A stretch of DNA of 64,000 nucleotides, from NCBI GenBank assembly GCA_963922685.1, contig CAWUJM010000002.1, forward strand, positions 4,806 through 68,805. Reading direction: 5' to 3'. The position numbers were made by a program, and so were the translations under genes. The notes under the pieces are model-generated. The model saw nothing but the letters and a program-made list of their open reading frames with translations, ran no database searches and was not told the origin of the DNA. Below, piece by piece: positions 1 through 8,017 of the stretch; position 1 is the first letter of the stretch, and each line of letters starts with the position of its first letter. This DNA is from JAHDBG01 sp963922685 (GTDB lineage: Bacteria > Pseudomonadota > Gammaproteobacteria > Chromatiales > Chromatiaceae).

Positions 1-270
1 CAGAATATGGCGCGATTGCTGCAACAGATGGGACAAGGTGCTGGCGGGCCTGCGCCGACGCCAACCATGGAGGTCAATCTGGAGCATCCGCTGATCAGCC
101 AGATGGATCAGGAGGCAGACGAAGATCAGTTTGCTGATCTGGCAAAGTTGCTATTTGATCAGGCCTTGCTGGCAGAGGGTGGTCAGCTTAAGGATCCGGC
201 GGCCTTTGTGCATCGTCTGAACCGGTTGATTCTGGAACTGCAGAGCAGCAGTCCTGCCAGCGACGGTTAA
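1..270 (+). CDS. htpG: Chaperone HtpG (Hsp90), C-terminal end only
   Basis: Partial gene; the 5' part lies before the window and the frame is open from base 1. HtpG is the bacterial Hsp90, a cytosolic ATP-dependent dimeric chaperone. What is visible is the tail of the C-terminal dimerisation domain. The stretch LLFDQALLAEGGQLKDPAAF followed by V.RLN.L is characteristic of proteobacterial HtpG C termini. The ATPase domain cannot be assessed. The stop codon at 268-270 is followed within 20 bp by a dispersed repeat. Confidence 0.9.
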   Translation, partial: QNMARLLQQMGQGAGGPAPTPTMEVNLEHPLISQMDQEADEDQFADLAKLLFDQALLAEGGQLKDPAAFVHRLNRLILELQSSSPASDG

Positions 271-287
271 AGCCGACGATACAGCGG

Positions 288-375
288 CTGCGGCCTGGAT
301 GGCTGCAGCCGTGTTCCCCAACGGATGAGTGTATGGTGTGCCCTCGGAGAAAGCTATGCTGCGTAACACTAAGTT
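288..375 (+). repeat. Dispersed repeat, diverged copy (core plus one arm)
   Basis: This intergenic stretch downstream of htpG resembles the reverse complement of the element at 48062-48170. Shared parts include CTGCGGCCTGGATGG, a following GCAGCCG, ACGGATG, CCTCGGAGA and a terminal TAAC. Only one arm is recognisable here. Its outer end GTAACACTAAGTT (363-375) recurs inverted at 4627-4639. Family identity is inferred from these shared blocks. Confidence 0.5.
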
Positions 376-409
376 GACGCCATTGGCTCCTGCATGAGTG
401 CTATTATAA

Positions 410-1357
410 ATGAAAGCTGAAGACAGGATTATCTTAGCCTGTAAAGAATACCTTGCAAGAGATAGATTAGGTCGTGCTGTGTATGCTTTGCTGACAGGCA
501 GGACAGTGGATGATCTGACTGTCATCCCGCAAAGCATAGAAGATATGGGTGCAGAAAAAGCACTGAACATGGTATCTGAGCTATATGCGATCATTACAGA
601 AAATCAGGCTGAATTTCCGGAAAATGCTGAAGCCGCAGTTGCAGATTTAATGCAATGTATAGAATATGATGGTGTTTTACTGATTGCATCCGGGGCTTCT
701 GCATCAGGTAAAGATCAACTGATACTGAATTGCAAAGAACATCTGGACAGTGTTGGTTTATCGACTGATATTATTCACAAATATTCGACGCGATCTAAAC
801 GACCCGGTGAGCTTGTGGTTCATGAAGGACATCAGGTGCAGGGAGTTAATCTGGATAAAACAGCTTATTATACATTTGGTGCAGAGGCGTTCGAAAAAAA
901 TAAAGACATCTTTTTCAGATATGAAAAATATCAGCATCAATATGCTTTTTCTAAAGAATCTATACGTAATGGAAAAGATATTGATGTGCAGTTTCTGATA
1001 TTTGGTGATATTTCAAGATTCAGTCGTTTTATACGCGAAGTCAGAAGACATACTAACAGAAAACTCATTTCATTTTACTTATCAGCTGAAGAAGAAACTT
1101 TGTACAGAAGACAACTTGCGAGAGATTTTCTGACTCCGGAAGAAAGAGAAATCCGCATTCGTGAAATGAGGAAAGATGTCAGCTTATTAAAAAATCCTGC
1201 TTTACTGGAAGTGTATGATCTGGAATTAAAAAATGGTCGGTATCAGGCACTGGGACATAATGAAGATATTGTTTTGCATGAAGTCCTGAGGTATGTCAGA
1301 AATCCTCTGGCACAGCAGTATCTTGAGGCGTTGAGGAAAAAACAATCATGCCAGTGA
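410..1357 (+). CDS. Divergent guanylate-kinase/PhnN-like P-loop protein
   Basis: Predicted 315 aa. Residues 1 to about 87 match nothing I recognise. From about 88 there is a P-loop GASASGKD (95-102) in a hydrophobic strand context, then KYSTRSKRPGE, which resembles the guanylate-kinase-family substrate segment. The GKD ending, where most P-loops have GK(S/T), is also found in ribose 1,5-bisphosphate phosphokinase PhnN. The gene is markedly more AT-rich than its neighbours, which suggests transfer. Its end overlaps the fumarase start by 10 bp, so the two may be co-transcribed. No Shine-Dalgarno is visible before ATG 410, and TATAAA sits immediately upstream, so the true start could be further in. 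Nucleotide or sugar-phosphate kinase activity is an inference and the substrate is unknown. Confidence 0.6.
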   Translation: MKAEDRIILACKEYLARDRLGRAVYALLTGRTVDDLTVIPQSIEDMGAEKALNMVSELYAIITENQAEFPENAEAAVADLMQCIEYDGVLLIASGASASGKDQLILNCKEHLDSVGLSTDIIHKYSTRSKRPGELVVHEGHQVQGVNLDKTAYYTFGAEAFEKNKDIFFRYEKYQHQYAFSKESIRNGKDIDVQFLIFGDISRFSRFIREVRRHTNRKLISFYLSAEEETLYRRQLARDFLTPEEREIRIREMRKDVSLLKNPALLEVYDLELKNGRYQALGHNEDIVLHEVLRYVRNPLAQQYLEALRKKQSCQ

Positions 1358-2859
1358 TTCAGCAGGATGATCTGATTCAGAGCATCGCGGATGCATTGCA
1401 GTTTATTTCGTATTACCATCCGGTGGATTATATCCAGGCAGTCGGTCGGGCATACGAACGCGAACAATCGCCAGCGGCAAAGGATGCACTTGCGCAGATC
1501 CTGACGAATTCCCGGATGTGTGCTGAAGGGCTGCGTCCGATCTGCCAGGATACCGGTGCTGTAGTGGTGTTTCTGAAGATCGGAATGCAGGTGCGGTTTG
1601 CCGGAGATATGGCACTGAATGATATGGTGAACGCAGGCGTACGTTGTGCCTATCAGCATCCGGATAATCCGCTACGAGCTTCCATGGTGGATCCGCCGAT
1701 TGGTCAGCGGGTGAATACGCGTGATAACACCCCGGCGATCATCTATCACGAACTGGTGCCGGGAGAGACGGTTGAGATTGCGCTGGCGGCGAAGGGCGGC
1801 GGTTCAGAGAATAAATCCAGATTTGCTGTGCTGAATCCGAGCGACAGTCTGGCTGACTGGGTGGAAGCCACCTTGCCCGGCATGGGTGCTGGCTGGTGTC
1901 CGCCAGGTGTTCTGGGAATCGGGATCGGAGGAACGGCAGAAAAGGCAATGCTGCTGGCGAAGGCATCTCTGATGTCACCGATCGACATTCAGGACATCCA
2001 GGCCTGCGGGCCGCAGGACGAACTGGAGGCCCTGCGACTGGAGATCTTTGACCGGGTAAACGCACTTGGTATCGGGGCGCAGGGGTTGGGTGGTCTGACC
2101 ACAGTGGTTGATGTGAAGATCAATACCTATCCGACCCATGCCGCCTCCCTGCCAGTTGCGATGATTCCGAATTGCGCTGCGACGCGTCATATCGAATTCA
2201 GTCTGGACGGCTCCGGTCCGGCGCAGTTTACGCCACCTGATCCGGATGACTGGCCGTCAGTGACCTGGCAGGCGAGCGAGCAGTCGACCCGGGTGAATCT
2301 GGATACTCTGACCCGGGCAGAGGTAGCAACCTGGCAGCCAGGACAGACACTGTTACTCAGTGGCACCCTGCTGACCGGACGGGATGCAGCGCACAAGCGA
2401 ATCCAGACTTTGCTGGACAGTGGCGAAGGCTTACCACCGGGTGTCGATTTCACCAACAAACTGATCTATTACGTTGGTCCGGTGGATCCGGTACGGGATG
2501 AAGTGGTTGGCCCGGCGGGTCCGACCACGGCAACCCGGATGGATAAGTTTACTGAGATGATGCTCAGCCGGACCGGACTGATCGGTATGGTCGGTAAGGC
2601 TGAGCGTGGCCCGGTTGCGATTGAATCCATCCGGCGTCATAGTGCGGCTTACCTGATGGCAGTGGGTGGTGCTGCCTATCTGGTCTCGCAGGCGATCCGC
2701 GCAGCGCGGGTGCTGGCGTTCCCTGAACTGGGCATGGAGGCGATCTATGAATTTACTGTCAGAGATATGCCGGTGACGGTTGCGGTAGACAGTCAGGGTG
2801 AATCAGTCCACAAGACAGGTCCGGCCTTGTGGAAGATCAGAATTGAACAGGCTGCATGA
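1348..2859 (+). CDS. fum: Class I (iron-sulfur) fumarate hydratase
   Basis: Predicted 503 aa, the normal length for the single-chain class I fumarases of proteobacteria. These convert fumarate and malate in the TCA cycle using an oxygen-sensitive [4Fe-4S] cluster. The three expected cluster cysteines are present with family spacing: C66 (GLRPICQDTG), C184 (GWCPPG) and C276 (NCAATRH). The C-terminal beta domain carries GPTTATRMDKFT. The start overlaps the upstream P-loop gene by 10 bp, and the stop overlaps the HesB-like gene by 4 bp. Coupling to an Fe-S assembly factor fits the cofactor need. The specific paralogue (FumA or FumB) cannot be told from sequence alone. Confidence 0.93.
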   Translation: MPVIQQDDLIQSIADALQFISYYHPVDYIQAVGRAYEREQSPAAKDALAQILTNSRMCAEGLRPICQDTGAVVVFLKIGMQVRFAGDMALNDMVNAGVRCAYQHPDNPLRASMVDPPIGQRVNTRDNTPAIIYHELVPGETVEIALAAKGGGSENKSRFAVLNPSDSLADWVEATLPGMGAGWCPPGVLGIGIGGTAEKAMLLAKASLMSPIDIQDIQACGPQDELEALRLEIFDRVNALGIGAQGLGGLTTVVDVKINTYPTHAASLPVAMIPNCAATRHIEFSLDGSGPAQFTPPDPDDWPSVTWQASEQSTRVNLDTLTRAEVATWQPGQTLLLSGTLLTGRDAAHKRIQTLLDSGEGLPPGVDFTNKLIYYVGPVDPVRDEVVGPAGPTTATRMDKFTEMMLSRTGLIGMVGKAERGPVAIESIRRHSAAYLMAVGGAAYLVSQAIRAARVLAFPELGMEAIYEFTVRDMPVTVAVDSQGESVHKTGPALWKIRIEQAA

Positions 2860-3209
2860 TGCAGGAAATAACATTAACACTGACCCCGGCAGCCCGGCAT
2901 AAGCTGGCTGAGCTGCAGGGCGAAGTCGGCGACGAGGCTGAGGGTATCCGGGTCTTTGCCACACCAGGCGGTTGTAGTGGTATGAGCTTTGGTATGACCT
3001 TCACAGATCAGATCAGTGCTGATGATACTGTCTGCCGGTATGATGATTTTGCCTTGGTGATTGATGCCGGTACACTGGAGCATATTCGTGGCGTTGAGAT
3101 TGATTTCGCGAGCCATGCTGGTGATGCACAGTTTTTATTTCACAATCTGCAGCCGGTTGCAGGTGCGGGTTGCAGCGGGTGCCCTTCTCAGGGCGGTGGC
3201 TGCGCTTAG
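2856..3209 (+). CDS. IscA/ErpA/HesB-family iron-sulfur carrier
   Basis: Predicted 117 aa, typical for A-type Fe-S carriers, which receive clusters from the Isc or Suf scaffold and pass them to apo-enzymes in the cytosol. The conserved cysteines are C40 in GGCSGM and C106, C109 and C116 in the tail GAGCSGCPSQGGGC. The canonical C-terminal C-x-C is replaced here by C-x2-C followed by an extra Cys. ATGA overlap with the fumarase stop implies translational coupling, so the fumarase cluster is an attractive client (inference). Confidence 0.85.
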   Translation: MMQEITLTLTPAARHKLAELQGEVGDEAEGIRVFATPGGCSGMSFGMTFTDQISADDTVCRYDDFALVIDAGTLEHIRGVEIDFASHAGDAQFLFHNLQPVAGAGCSGCPSQGGGCA

Positions 3210-3222
3210 CACCAGGCGTCTT

Positions 3223-3996
3223 GTGATACGCCGGTTTTGTGCACTATGGCCAGGCGCTGCTGGCTGCTATGTGGTCTGCTGCCTCATCTGTTATATCTGG
3301 TTGTCGTTATCTGTACAACATACTGCAGACGCATCCGACACCAGTCAACGCTATGGCCCGGTACAGAAGAATGAGACACTATGGCGCATCGCCAACCGAC
3401 TGCGCCCGCCGGACATCAGTACGGCGCAGATGGTTATTGCGCTACAACAGGCAAACCCACATGCCTTTGCCAACGGTGATATCCACCAGTTACTGGCAGG
3501 TGCTGTCCTGCAGATTCCACCACTGAATAAGATTCGCGACATCAGCTTGGCTGCTGCTGCCGCGCGATTGCAGGCTCGACCCGATCCGCCCGCCCCGCCT
3601 GTTACACTCGACACAATCCCACCTGATACCCTCTCCACGCAGATTAACCCGACTCACACTGACCAGGCGGGATCCATATCCCGGATATTTCTGGTCGGCA
3701 GTATCATCTGCTGTCTTGCGATATTGCTGATCGGCCTTGGTATATGGCGCAAACGGACACGCGAGCAGGCGTATCCGGCAACCTTTGTCACTTCTGCAAC
3801 TCTTACACCGATCCCGGTTCCTGTCCGGGCACAACCTGACTGGCTGGCACCACCAGAGCAGGCAGCAACACCGGCGGCTGAGGTATTACCTGCTGCCGCA
3901 GAAGACCCGCTGATGTTAGTGCCGCCAGATGTCCCGCAGGAAGACACCAACCGGATAGCGGGTATTCAGGTGACTGAGCATCCCCACACTAAATGA
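3223..3996 (+). CDS. Short FimV-like protein with N-terminal FimV core domain
   Basis: I place the start at GTG 3223, about 257 aa, because AGG lies 7 bp upstream and the open frame further upstream only overlaps the HesB-like gene. Visible parts are an N-terminal hydrophobic segment with several cysteines (CCLICYIW), a FimV-core motif (YGPVQKNETLWRIANRLRP followed by Q.ANP.AF..G.I..L..G..L.IP), a second membrane segment (about 160-180) and a Pro/Ala-rich tail. FimV/HubP proteins are inner-membrane peptidoglycan-linked polar organisers, usually over 700 aa with cytoplasmic TPR repeats. This one has only the core and ends early. Its function is not inferable beyond likely envelope location. 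Confidence 0.6.
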   Translation: MIRRFCALWPGAAGCYVVCCLICYIWLSLSVQHTADASDTSQRYGPVQKNETLWRIANRLRPPDISTAQMVIALQQANPHAFANGDIHQLLAGAVLQIPPLNKIRDISLAAAAARLQARPDPPAPPVTLDTIPPDTLSTQINPTHTDQAGSISRIFLVGSIICCLAILLIGLGIWRKRTREQAYPATFVTSATLTPIPVPVRAQPDWLAPPEQAATPAAEVLPAAAEDPLMLVPPDVPQEDTNRIAGIQVTEHPHTK

Positions 3997-4002
3997 CCTG
4001 AA

Positions 4003-4618
4003 GTGTCAGCATCTGAGCTGTATCGGAAAAGACGACGAGATATTGCTCATGACAACGCATGTCTGCCTCGCGCCACGGACCAGGCACACCAGACTTATCC
4101 TGATGACAGCCATCTTATGCTGCCTTTACCGGATGCTGTAGAAAAGGGTACAGGGGTAAAATCACGTACATCAGGTGGCACACTGGCCTGCATTGCAGAA
4201 CATCACACATTACTGGATAACCTGCATCAGGCTAGTGTGGGTAATGTCAAAGACTATTATCGTTTTTATCAAACTGATATCCTGGCCTTCTACTTACCAG
4301 ACACTCACATACTTACCATAGCCACCGTGGAGTTTTAAGTGGGCTGGACACTCATACAAGATACGTCAGGGAAAAAAATATGGCGGGCTTCTGTGTATGC
4401 CGACCTCCAATATGACGAAATTAACAATTTGGCTCAATACGGGCAACCTCGCCATCCTTATCAGGAGACTCAATCCGCTCGTCGCTGCACTTTTCGGACC
4501 TGATCACTACAACCTGGAACCTGATCCCGATGTCCCCGGCGATACCATGGGACGTATAGATATCGAATATATTGGGCCTGGAAAACCCTTCAGAACTCAG
4601 AATATTGTGCGCCGGTAA
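4003..4618 (+). pseudogene. Degraded reading frame (stop plus frameshift), unknown family
   Basis: Frame 1 is open from GTG 4003 to a TAA at 4336-4338. It then continues as protein-like sequence (GWTLIQDTSGKKIWRASVYA, then DLQYDEINNLAQYGQPRHPY) to a TGA at about 4498. A separate frame 2 stretch carries DHYNLEPDPDVPGDTMG and IDIEYIGPGKPFRTQNIVRR and ends at 4618. The composition and continuity suggest one former gene broken by a nonsense change and a +1 shift near 4440-4500. I do not recognise the family. The DTSGKK segment is loosely reminiscent of Rhs/YD-type proteins, but that is weak. Confidence 0.35.
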
Positions 4619-4625
4619 GTGTCGA

Positions 4626-4655
4626 TAACTTAGTGTTACCCGGCATATCTTCCGG
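4626..4655 (-). repeat. Dispersed repeat, arm fragment
   Basis: AACTTAGTGTTAC (4627-4639) is the exact reverse complement of 363-375. The following CCGGCATAT and CTTCCGGG resemble the arm of the 48062-48170 element with substitutions. The repeat core is not present. Together with the copy at 288-375 it brackets the segment 376-4625 in inverted orientation. Confidence 0.35.
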
Positions 4656-4660
4656 GACTG

Positions 4661-5308
4661 TCAACGCCACTGTACCGGTTTATCTAATACTTCGCCATCT
4701 AGTATCGGCTGCTGGTGTGCATTCAGGCTGAGTCGCCTCGCGACCAGCCACTGCACAACGGCAGGATATAACTGATGCTCTGCTGCCTGTACCCGCGCTG
4801 CCAGTTGTTGCACATCATCTGTCGGTAGTACCTGGACTTCTGATTGTGCGATCACTGGCCCGCCGTCCAGAGTCGGCGTGACAAAATGCACACTGACCCC
4901 ATGCCGGGTAACACCGGCATCCAGTGCTCGCTGATGAGTACGCAGGCCCGGAAATGCCGGTAACAGGGACGGATGGATATTCAGCAGACGCCCGGTATAC
5001 TGCGTGACAAATATCGGGGTCAGTACCCGCATAAAGCCCGCCAGCAGAATCAGATCAGGCGTATACACATTGATACATTGTGCGAGTGCCTGATCAAATG
5101 CAGCCCGATCAGCAAATCGGGTGTGATCCGTGACGTGGTGCGTTATGCCGGCGGCTGCGGCCCGTTGTAATCCATACGCACCGGGCCGGTTGCTGATCAC
5201 TGCGACCACCCGGGCCGCCAGTTGCCCGGCCCGGCACGCATCCAGTATCGCCTGCAGATTGGTTCCGTTGCCCGATATCAGCACCACCAGTCGGTAGGCA
5301 TCAGGCAT
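4661..5308 (-). CDS. purN: Phosphoribosylglycinamide formyltransferase PurN
   Basis: Predicted 215 aa, matching PurN, which transfers the formyl group from 10-formyl-THF to GAR in purine synthesis. The N terminus [19 protein letters not shown] contains the GAR phosphate-binding loop. The catalytic region is [12 protein letters not shown] (Asn-His pair), followed by [19 protein letters not shown] with the catalytic Asp. It overlaps the end of purM by 8 bp on the same strand, a classic purMN operon. Confidence 0.96.
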   Translation of the reverse strand: MPDAYRLVVLISGNGTNLQAILDACRAGQLAARVVAVISNRPGAYGLQRAAAAGITHHVTDHTRFADRAAFDQALAQCINVYTPDLILLAGFMRVLTPIFVTQYTGRLLNIHPSLLPAFPGLRTHQRALDAGVTRHGVSVHFVTPTLDGGPVIAQSEVQVLPTDDVQQLAARVQAAEHQLYPAVVQWLVARRLSLNAHQQPILDGEVLDKPVQWR

Positions 5309-6344
5309 ATACCACCTGCGGTTGCGCCATGTCGGTCGGTACGACCTGTCCCAGTCGGCACACGCTTTCGCCCGCTGCAGTCAGCAATGTTATCGCACGC
5401 TCTGCTGCGTTGGGTGCTACTGCCACTACCATCCCGATACCGCAATTGAAGGTACGTAACATTTCAGTGGTCGCTATTCTGCCGGTCTGCTGTAACCAGC
5501 CAAACAGTTCCGGCCAGTCCCAGGCTGCGGTATCAATCTGTGCAGCATGGTATGTCGGCAACATACGCGGTACATTGTCGGTCAGCCCGCCACCGGTGAT
5601 ATGTGCCATGCCATGCACCTCCACCTGCGTCAGTAGTGTCAGTAGTGATTTCACATAGATTCGGGTGGGTGCCAGCAATGCATCGCTCAGTGGTTGTCCA
5701 CCTACCCGCTGTTGCAGTTCTGTCTGGCTCACGGTCAGTATCTGGCGGATTAGCGAATAGCCATTCGCATGTGGCCCCGATGAGGCCAGGCCCAGCAGTA
5801 CATCGCCGGCCTGAATGCGGGTCGGCTGTACCAGCTCAGTCTTTTCAACAATGCCGACCGCGAACCCGGCCAGATCGTATTCTTCTCCCGCATACATCCC
5901 CGGCATTTCTGCTGTTTCACCGCCAATCAGAGCGCAACCAGCCTGCACACAACCGTCTGCAATGCCCTGAATCACTGCTGCCGCGATCGGCACACTGAGC
6001 TGACCCGTTGCATAATAGTCCAGAAAAAATAAGGGCTCGGCACCGGATACTACGATGTCATTGACACACATCGCGACCAGATCAATGCCGATGGTGTCGT
6101 GTTGCCGGCATTGCAGTGCAAGCTTCAGCTTGGTGCCAACGCCATCCGTGCCCGAAACCAGTACCGGTTGCTGATATCCGGTCGGTAGTTCAAACAAGCC
6201 GCCAAAACCGCCCAGTTCGCCGGAGACGCCAGAACGTCTGGTACGTTGTACCCAAGGCTTGATTCGTTCTACCAGTGCATGGCCTGCGTCAATATCCACA
6301 CCCGCACCGGCGTAACTCAGTGCTGCATCTGTCTGTTCTGTCAT
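5301..6344 (-). CDS. purM: Phosphoribosylformylglycinamidine cyclo-ligase PurM (AIR synthetase)
   Basis: ATP-dependent cyclisation of FGAM to AIR in purine synthesis. I choose ATG 6344 (347 aa), where the family N terminus [13 protein letters not shown] begins after a few residues. An in-frame ATG 30 bp upstream is possible but would precede a purine-rich GGAGGA stretch. Typical motifs are [39 protein letters not shown] and [13 protein letters not shown]. purN follows with an 8 bp overlap. Confidence 0.96.
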   Translation of the reverse strand: MTEQTDAALSYAGAGVDIDAGHALVERIKPWVQRTRRSGVSGELGGFGGLFELPTGYQQPVLVSGTDGVGTKLKLALQCRQHDTIGIDLVAMCVNDIVVSGAEPLFFLDYYATGQLSVPIAAAVIQGIADGCVQAGCALIGGETAEMPGMYAGEEYDLAGFAVGIVEKTELVQPTRIQAGDVLLGLASSGPHANGYSLIRQILTVSQTELQQRVGGQPLSDALLAPTRIYVKSLLTLLTQVEVHGMAHITGGGLTDNVPRMLPTYHAAQIDTAAWDWPELFGWLQQTGRIATTEMLRTFNCGIGMVVAVAPNAAERAITLLTAAGESVCRLGQVVPTDMAQPQVVYA

Positions 6345-6388
6345 GGCCTGTCTGTTCTCCTCCGAGTACCCCAACGTGCTGGTCCGGG

Positions 6389-7942
6389 CTAAGGCCGTTT
6401 AACGCTGACGGTCACCGGCCGACTGGTATTCCGGTCCACCAGATCCTGAAACGATGTTGTGGCACGGATTCTGTCCATACCGTAAGCCGTAAAGTGTTTA
6501 TCGGAAAAATTTTCTTTCGCCAGCAGGGGGTTCGTATATATCTGTGTCAGCGCATCGTAAGCCACCATCGCAGTCTGCAGCTCTCCGGTCAGCGTACGAC
6601 CCCCCTGCTCTGCGAACAGCCCGACAGTCAGTTCCAGATGATCTATATCACTATACAATCTGCTGAGATCTGCATTCAGATCCGCGTTATTCGTCAGCTG
6701 ATCAAATGAGTTTAACCGGGGCAGACCGAATCTGACACGATAGTCATTAAAGGATCTGAAGCGCCAGTCCCGCCCTTTATTGATCATGATCTGTTCTGTG
6801 GGCAGCATGAATGACGGTACATTATCCAGCGAGATCTCGCCAGCCACCTGCCTCGTTGCCGCTTCCAGCAGACTATTCAGGCCTTCTTCTGTCAGCAGAT
6901 CGAAGTTGTTCACCGGGCTCTCATTTCTATCTGCAATCTGTAAGGTATCCGGTATCAGTCCATGCCAGCGGTAGATCAGATTGAATTCAGCTGCTATCCA
7001 GGGTGTACGGTACCAGGTCTTCTTCTCTACGAACGAAGGATCCAGCAACAGGATATCCAGCCCGGCAATGTGATTCACATAATCTTCAATCACCAGCTTC
7101 ATCAGGATGACGGTATTAATGATCCGGGCTGTGTGGAATAGCCGGTCATCGTCCCAGTCAGGATATCTGCTGGCCAGTTCATCGCAGATATTGTTGTGTT
7201 CCCGCAGAAACAGCGTACTCATCACCATATGCCCGACGATAAAATTACCTCGTTCCAGTCCGGTGGCAAAACACTTCGACTTCTGGCTGTCGCTGAACCC
7301 CCCGAAAATGCTGGTCATCCATGCCTTATCTTTTATGTAAGGCAGGTTCTGATAACAATGCTTTACCTGCCAGACGCCACGTTTATCCGTCTCACCAAGA
7401 TAATCCGGATATTCTTCGCCATTGATCTGCTGGCTGCTCAGCCTGCCGCCCTGACCTGAACGGAGCATCCAGGCGACCTCTTCATCATGGCCATAAATCT
7501 GTGCCAGATCAATATTATGGTTGGATGTGGTCTTTCTCGAATTGACGTGACTGGAGCGGAAAAAGCCATCGGTGAACCATTGTGCAAAAAACATAAAAAA
7601 GACGGAAGACCGACTTTCTTTCATGCCATGTTTTCTTTCGAACAGGGCTGTCACCTCACCATGAGGAAATTCAGGTGTTGCTTCATTCGGGGGCAGGGCC
7701 TGCAGAAAGCTGTCTTCTGCCGGTGCCAGGTGCCGGTCGAAGTAGGTCTTATCTGTGACGGTATGCCATGTCAGATAGTCGCTGGGTGGCGAGTTTACCT
7801 TATCCAGTGGTGACCACAGGCTGTAACTATGCGGCCTGGGTGTGGTCACTGAGGCCAGCCTGTCAGATGCGATTCTGTTTACAAGACGGGCAACGCCGGG
7901 GATGCGTCTGGCACACCCCAGTAACCGGATCAGAACAGACAT
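6389..7942 (-). CDS. Cyclooxygenase-like animal-type heme peroxidase
   Basis: Predicted 517 aa, with a strong AGGAGGT ribosome-binding site 6 bp before ATG. The protein resembles the catalytic domain of prostaglandin endoperoxide synthase: [10 protein letters not shown] (119-128), [22 protein letters not shown] (243-256) and [14 protein letters not shown] (319-332). By alignment with vertebrate COX, Tyr324 matches the catalytic Tyr385 and His327 the proximal heme ligand His388. The distal pair Gln203/His207 is Gln121/Asp125, so the distal histidine is missing. The first 40 residues are basic and hydrophobic with no clear EGF or membrane-binding domain. Fatty-acid oxygenation is the expected chemistry, but peroxidase activity may be absent or altered. 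It stands alone between purM and an AAA ATPase gene. Confidence 0.85.
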   Translation of the reverse strand: MSVLIRLLGCARRIPGVARLVNRIASDRLASVTTPRPHSYSLWSPLDKVNSPPSDYLTWHTVTDKTYFDRHLAPAEDSFLQALPPNEATPEFPHGEVTALFERKHGMKESRSSVFFMFFAQWFTDGFFRSSHVNSRKTTSNHNIDLAQIYGHDEEVAWMLRSGQGGRLSSQQINGEEYPDYLGETDKRGVWQVKHCYQNLPYIKDKAWMTSIFGGFSDSQKSKCFATGLERGNFIVGHMVMSTLFLREHNNICDELASRYPDWDDDRLFHTARIINTVILMKLVIEDYVNHIAGLDILLLDPSFVEKKTWYRTPWIAAEFNLIYRWHGLIPDTLQIADRNESPVNNFDLLTEEGLNSLLEAATRQVAGEISLDNVPSFMLPTEQIMINKGRDWRFRSFNDYRVRFGLPRLNSFDQLTNNADLNADLSRLYSDIDHLELTVGLFAEQGGRTLTGELQTAMVAYDALTQIYTNPLLAKENFSDKHFTAYGMDRIRATTSFQDLVDRNTSRPVTVSVKRP

Positions 7943-8017
7943 ATCAGTACCTCCTGAGTTGATAAATGATAGAAATCCAATATCTGATGTTGTTCAGCTT
8001 CAGTAGCAGCGTGGATA

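Noticed and set aside
151..594. A 147-codon minus-strand frame over the htpG end
   Set aside because: It lies antisense to htpG, the repeat and the P-loop gene and has no family motif.
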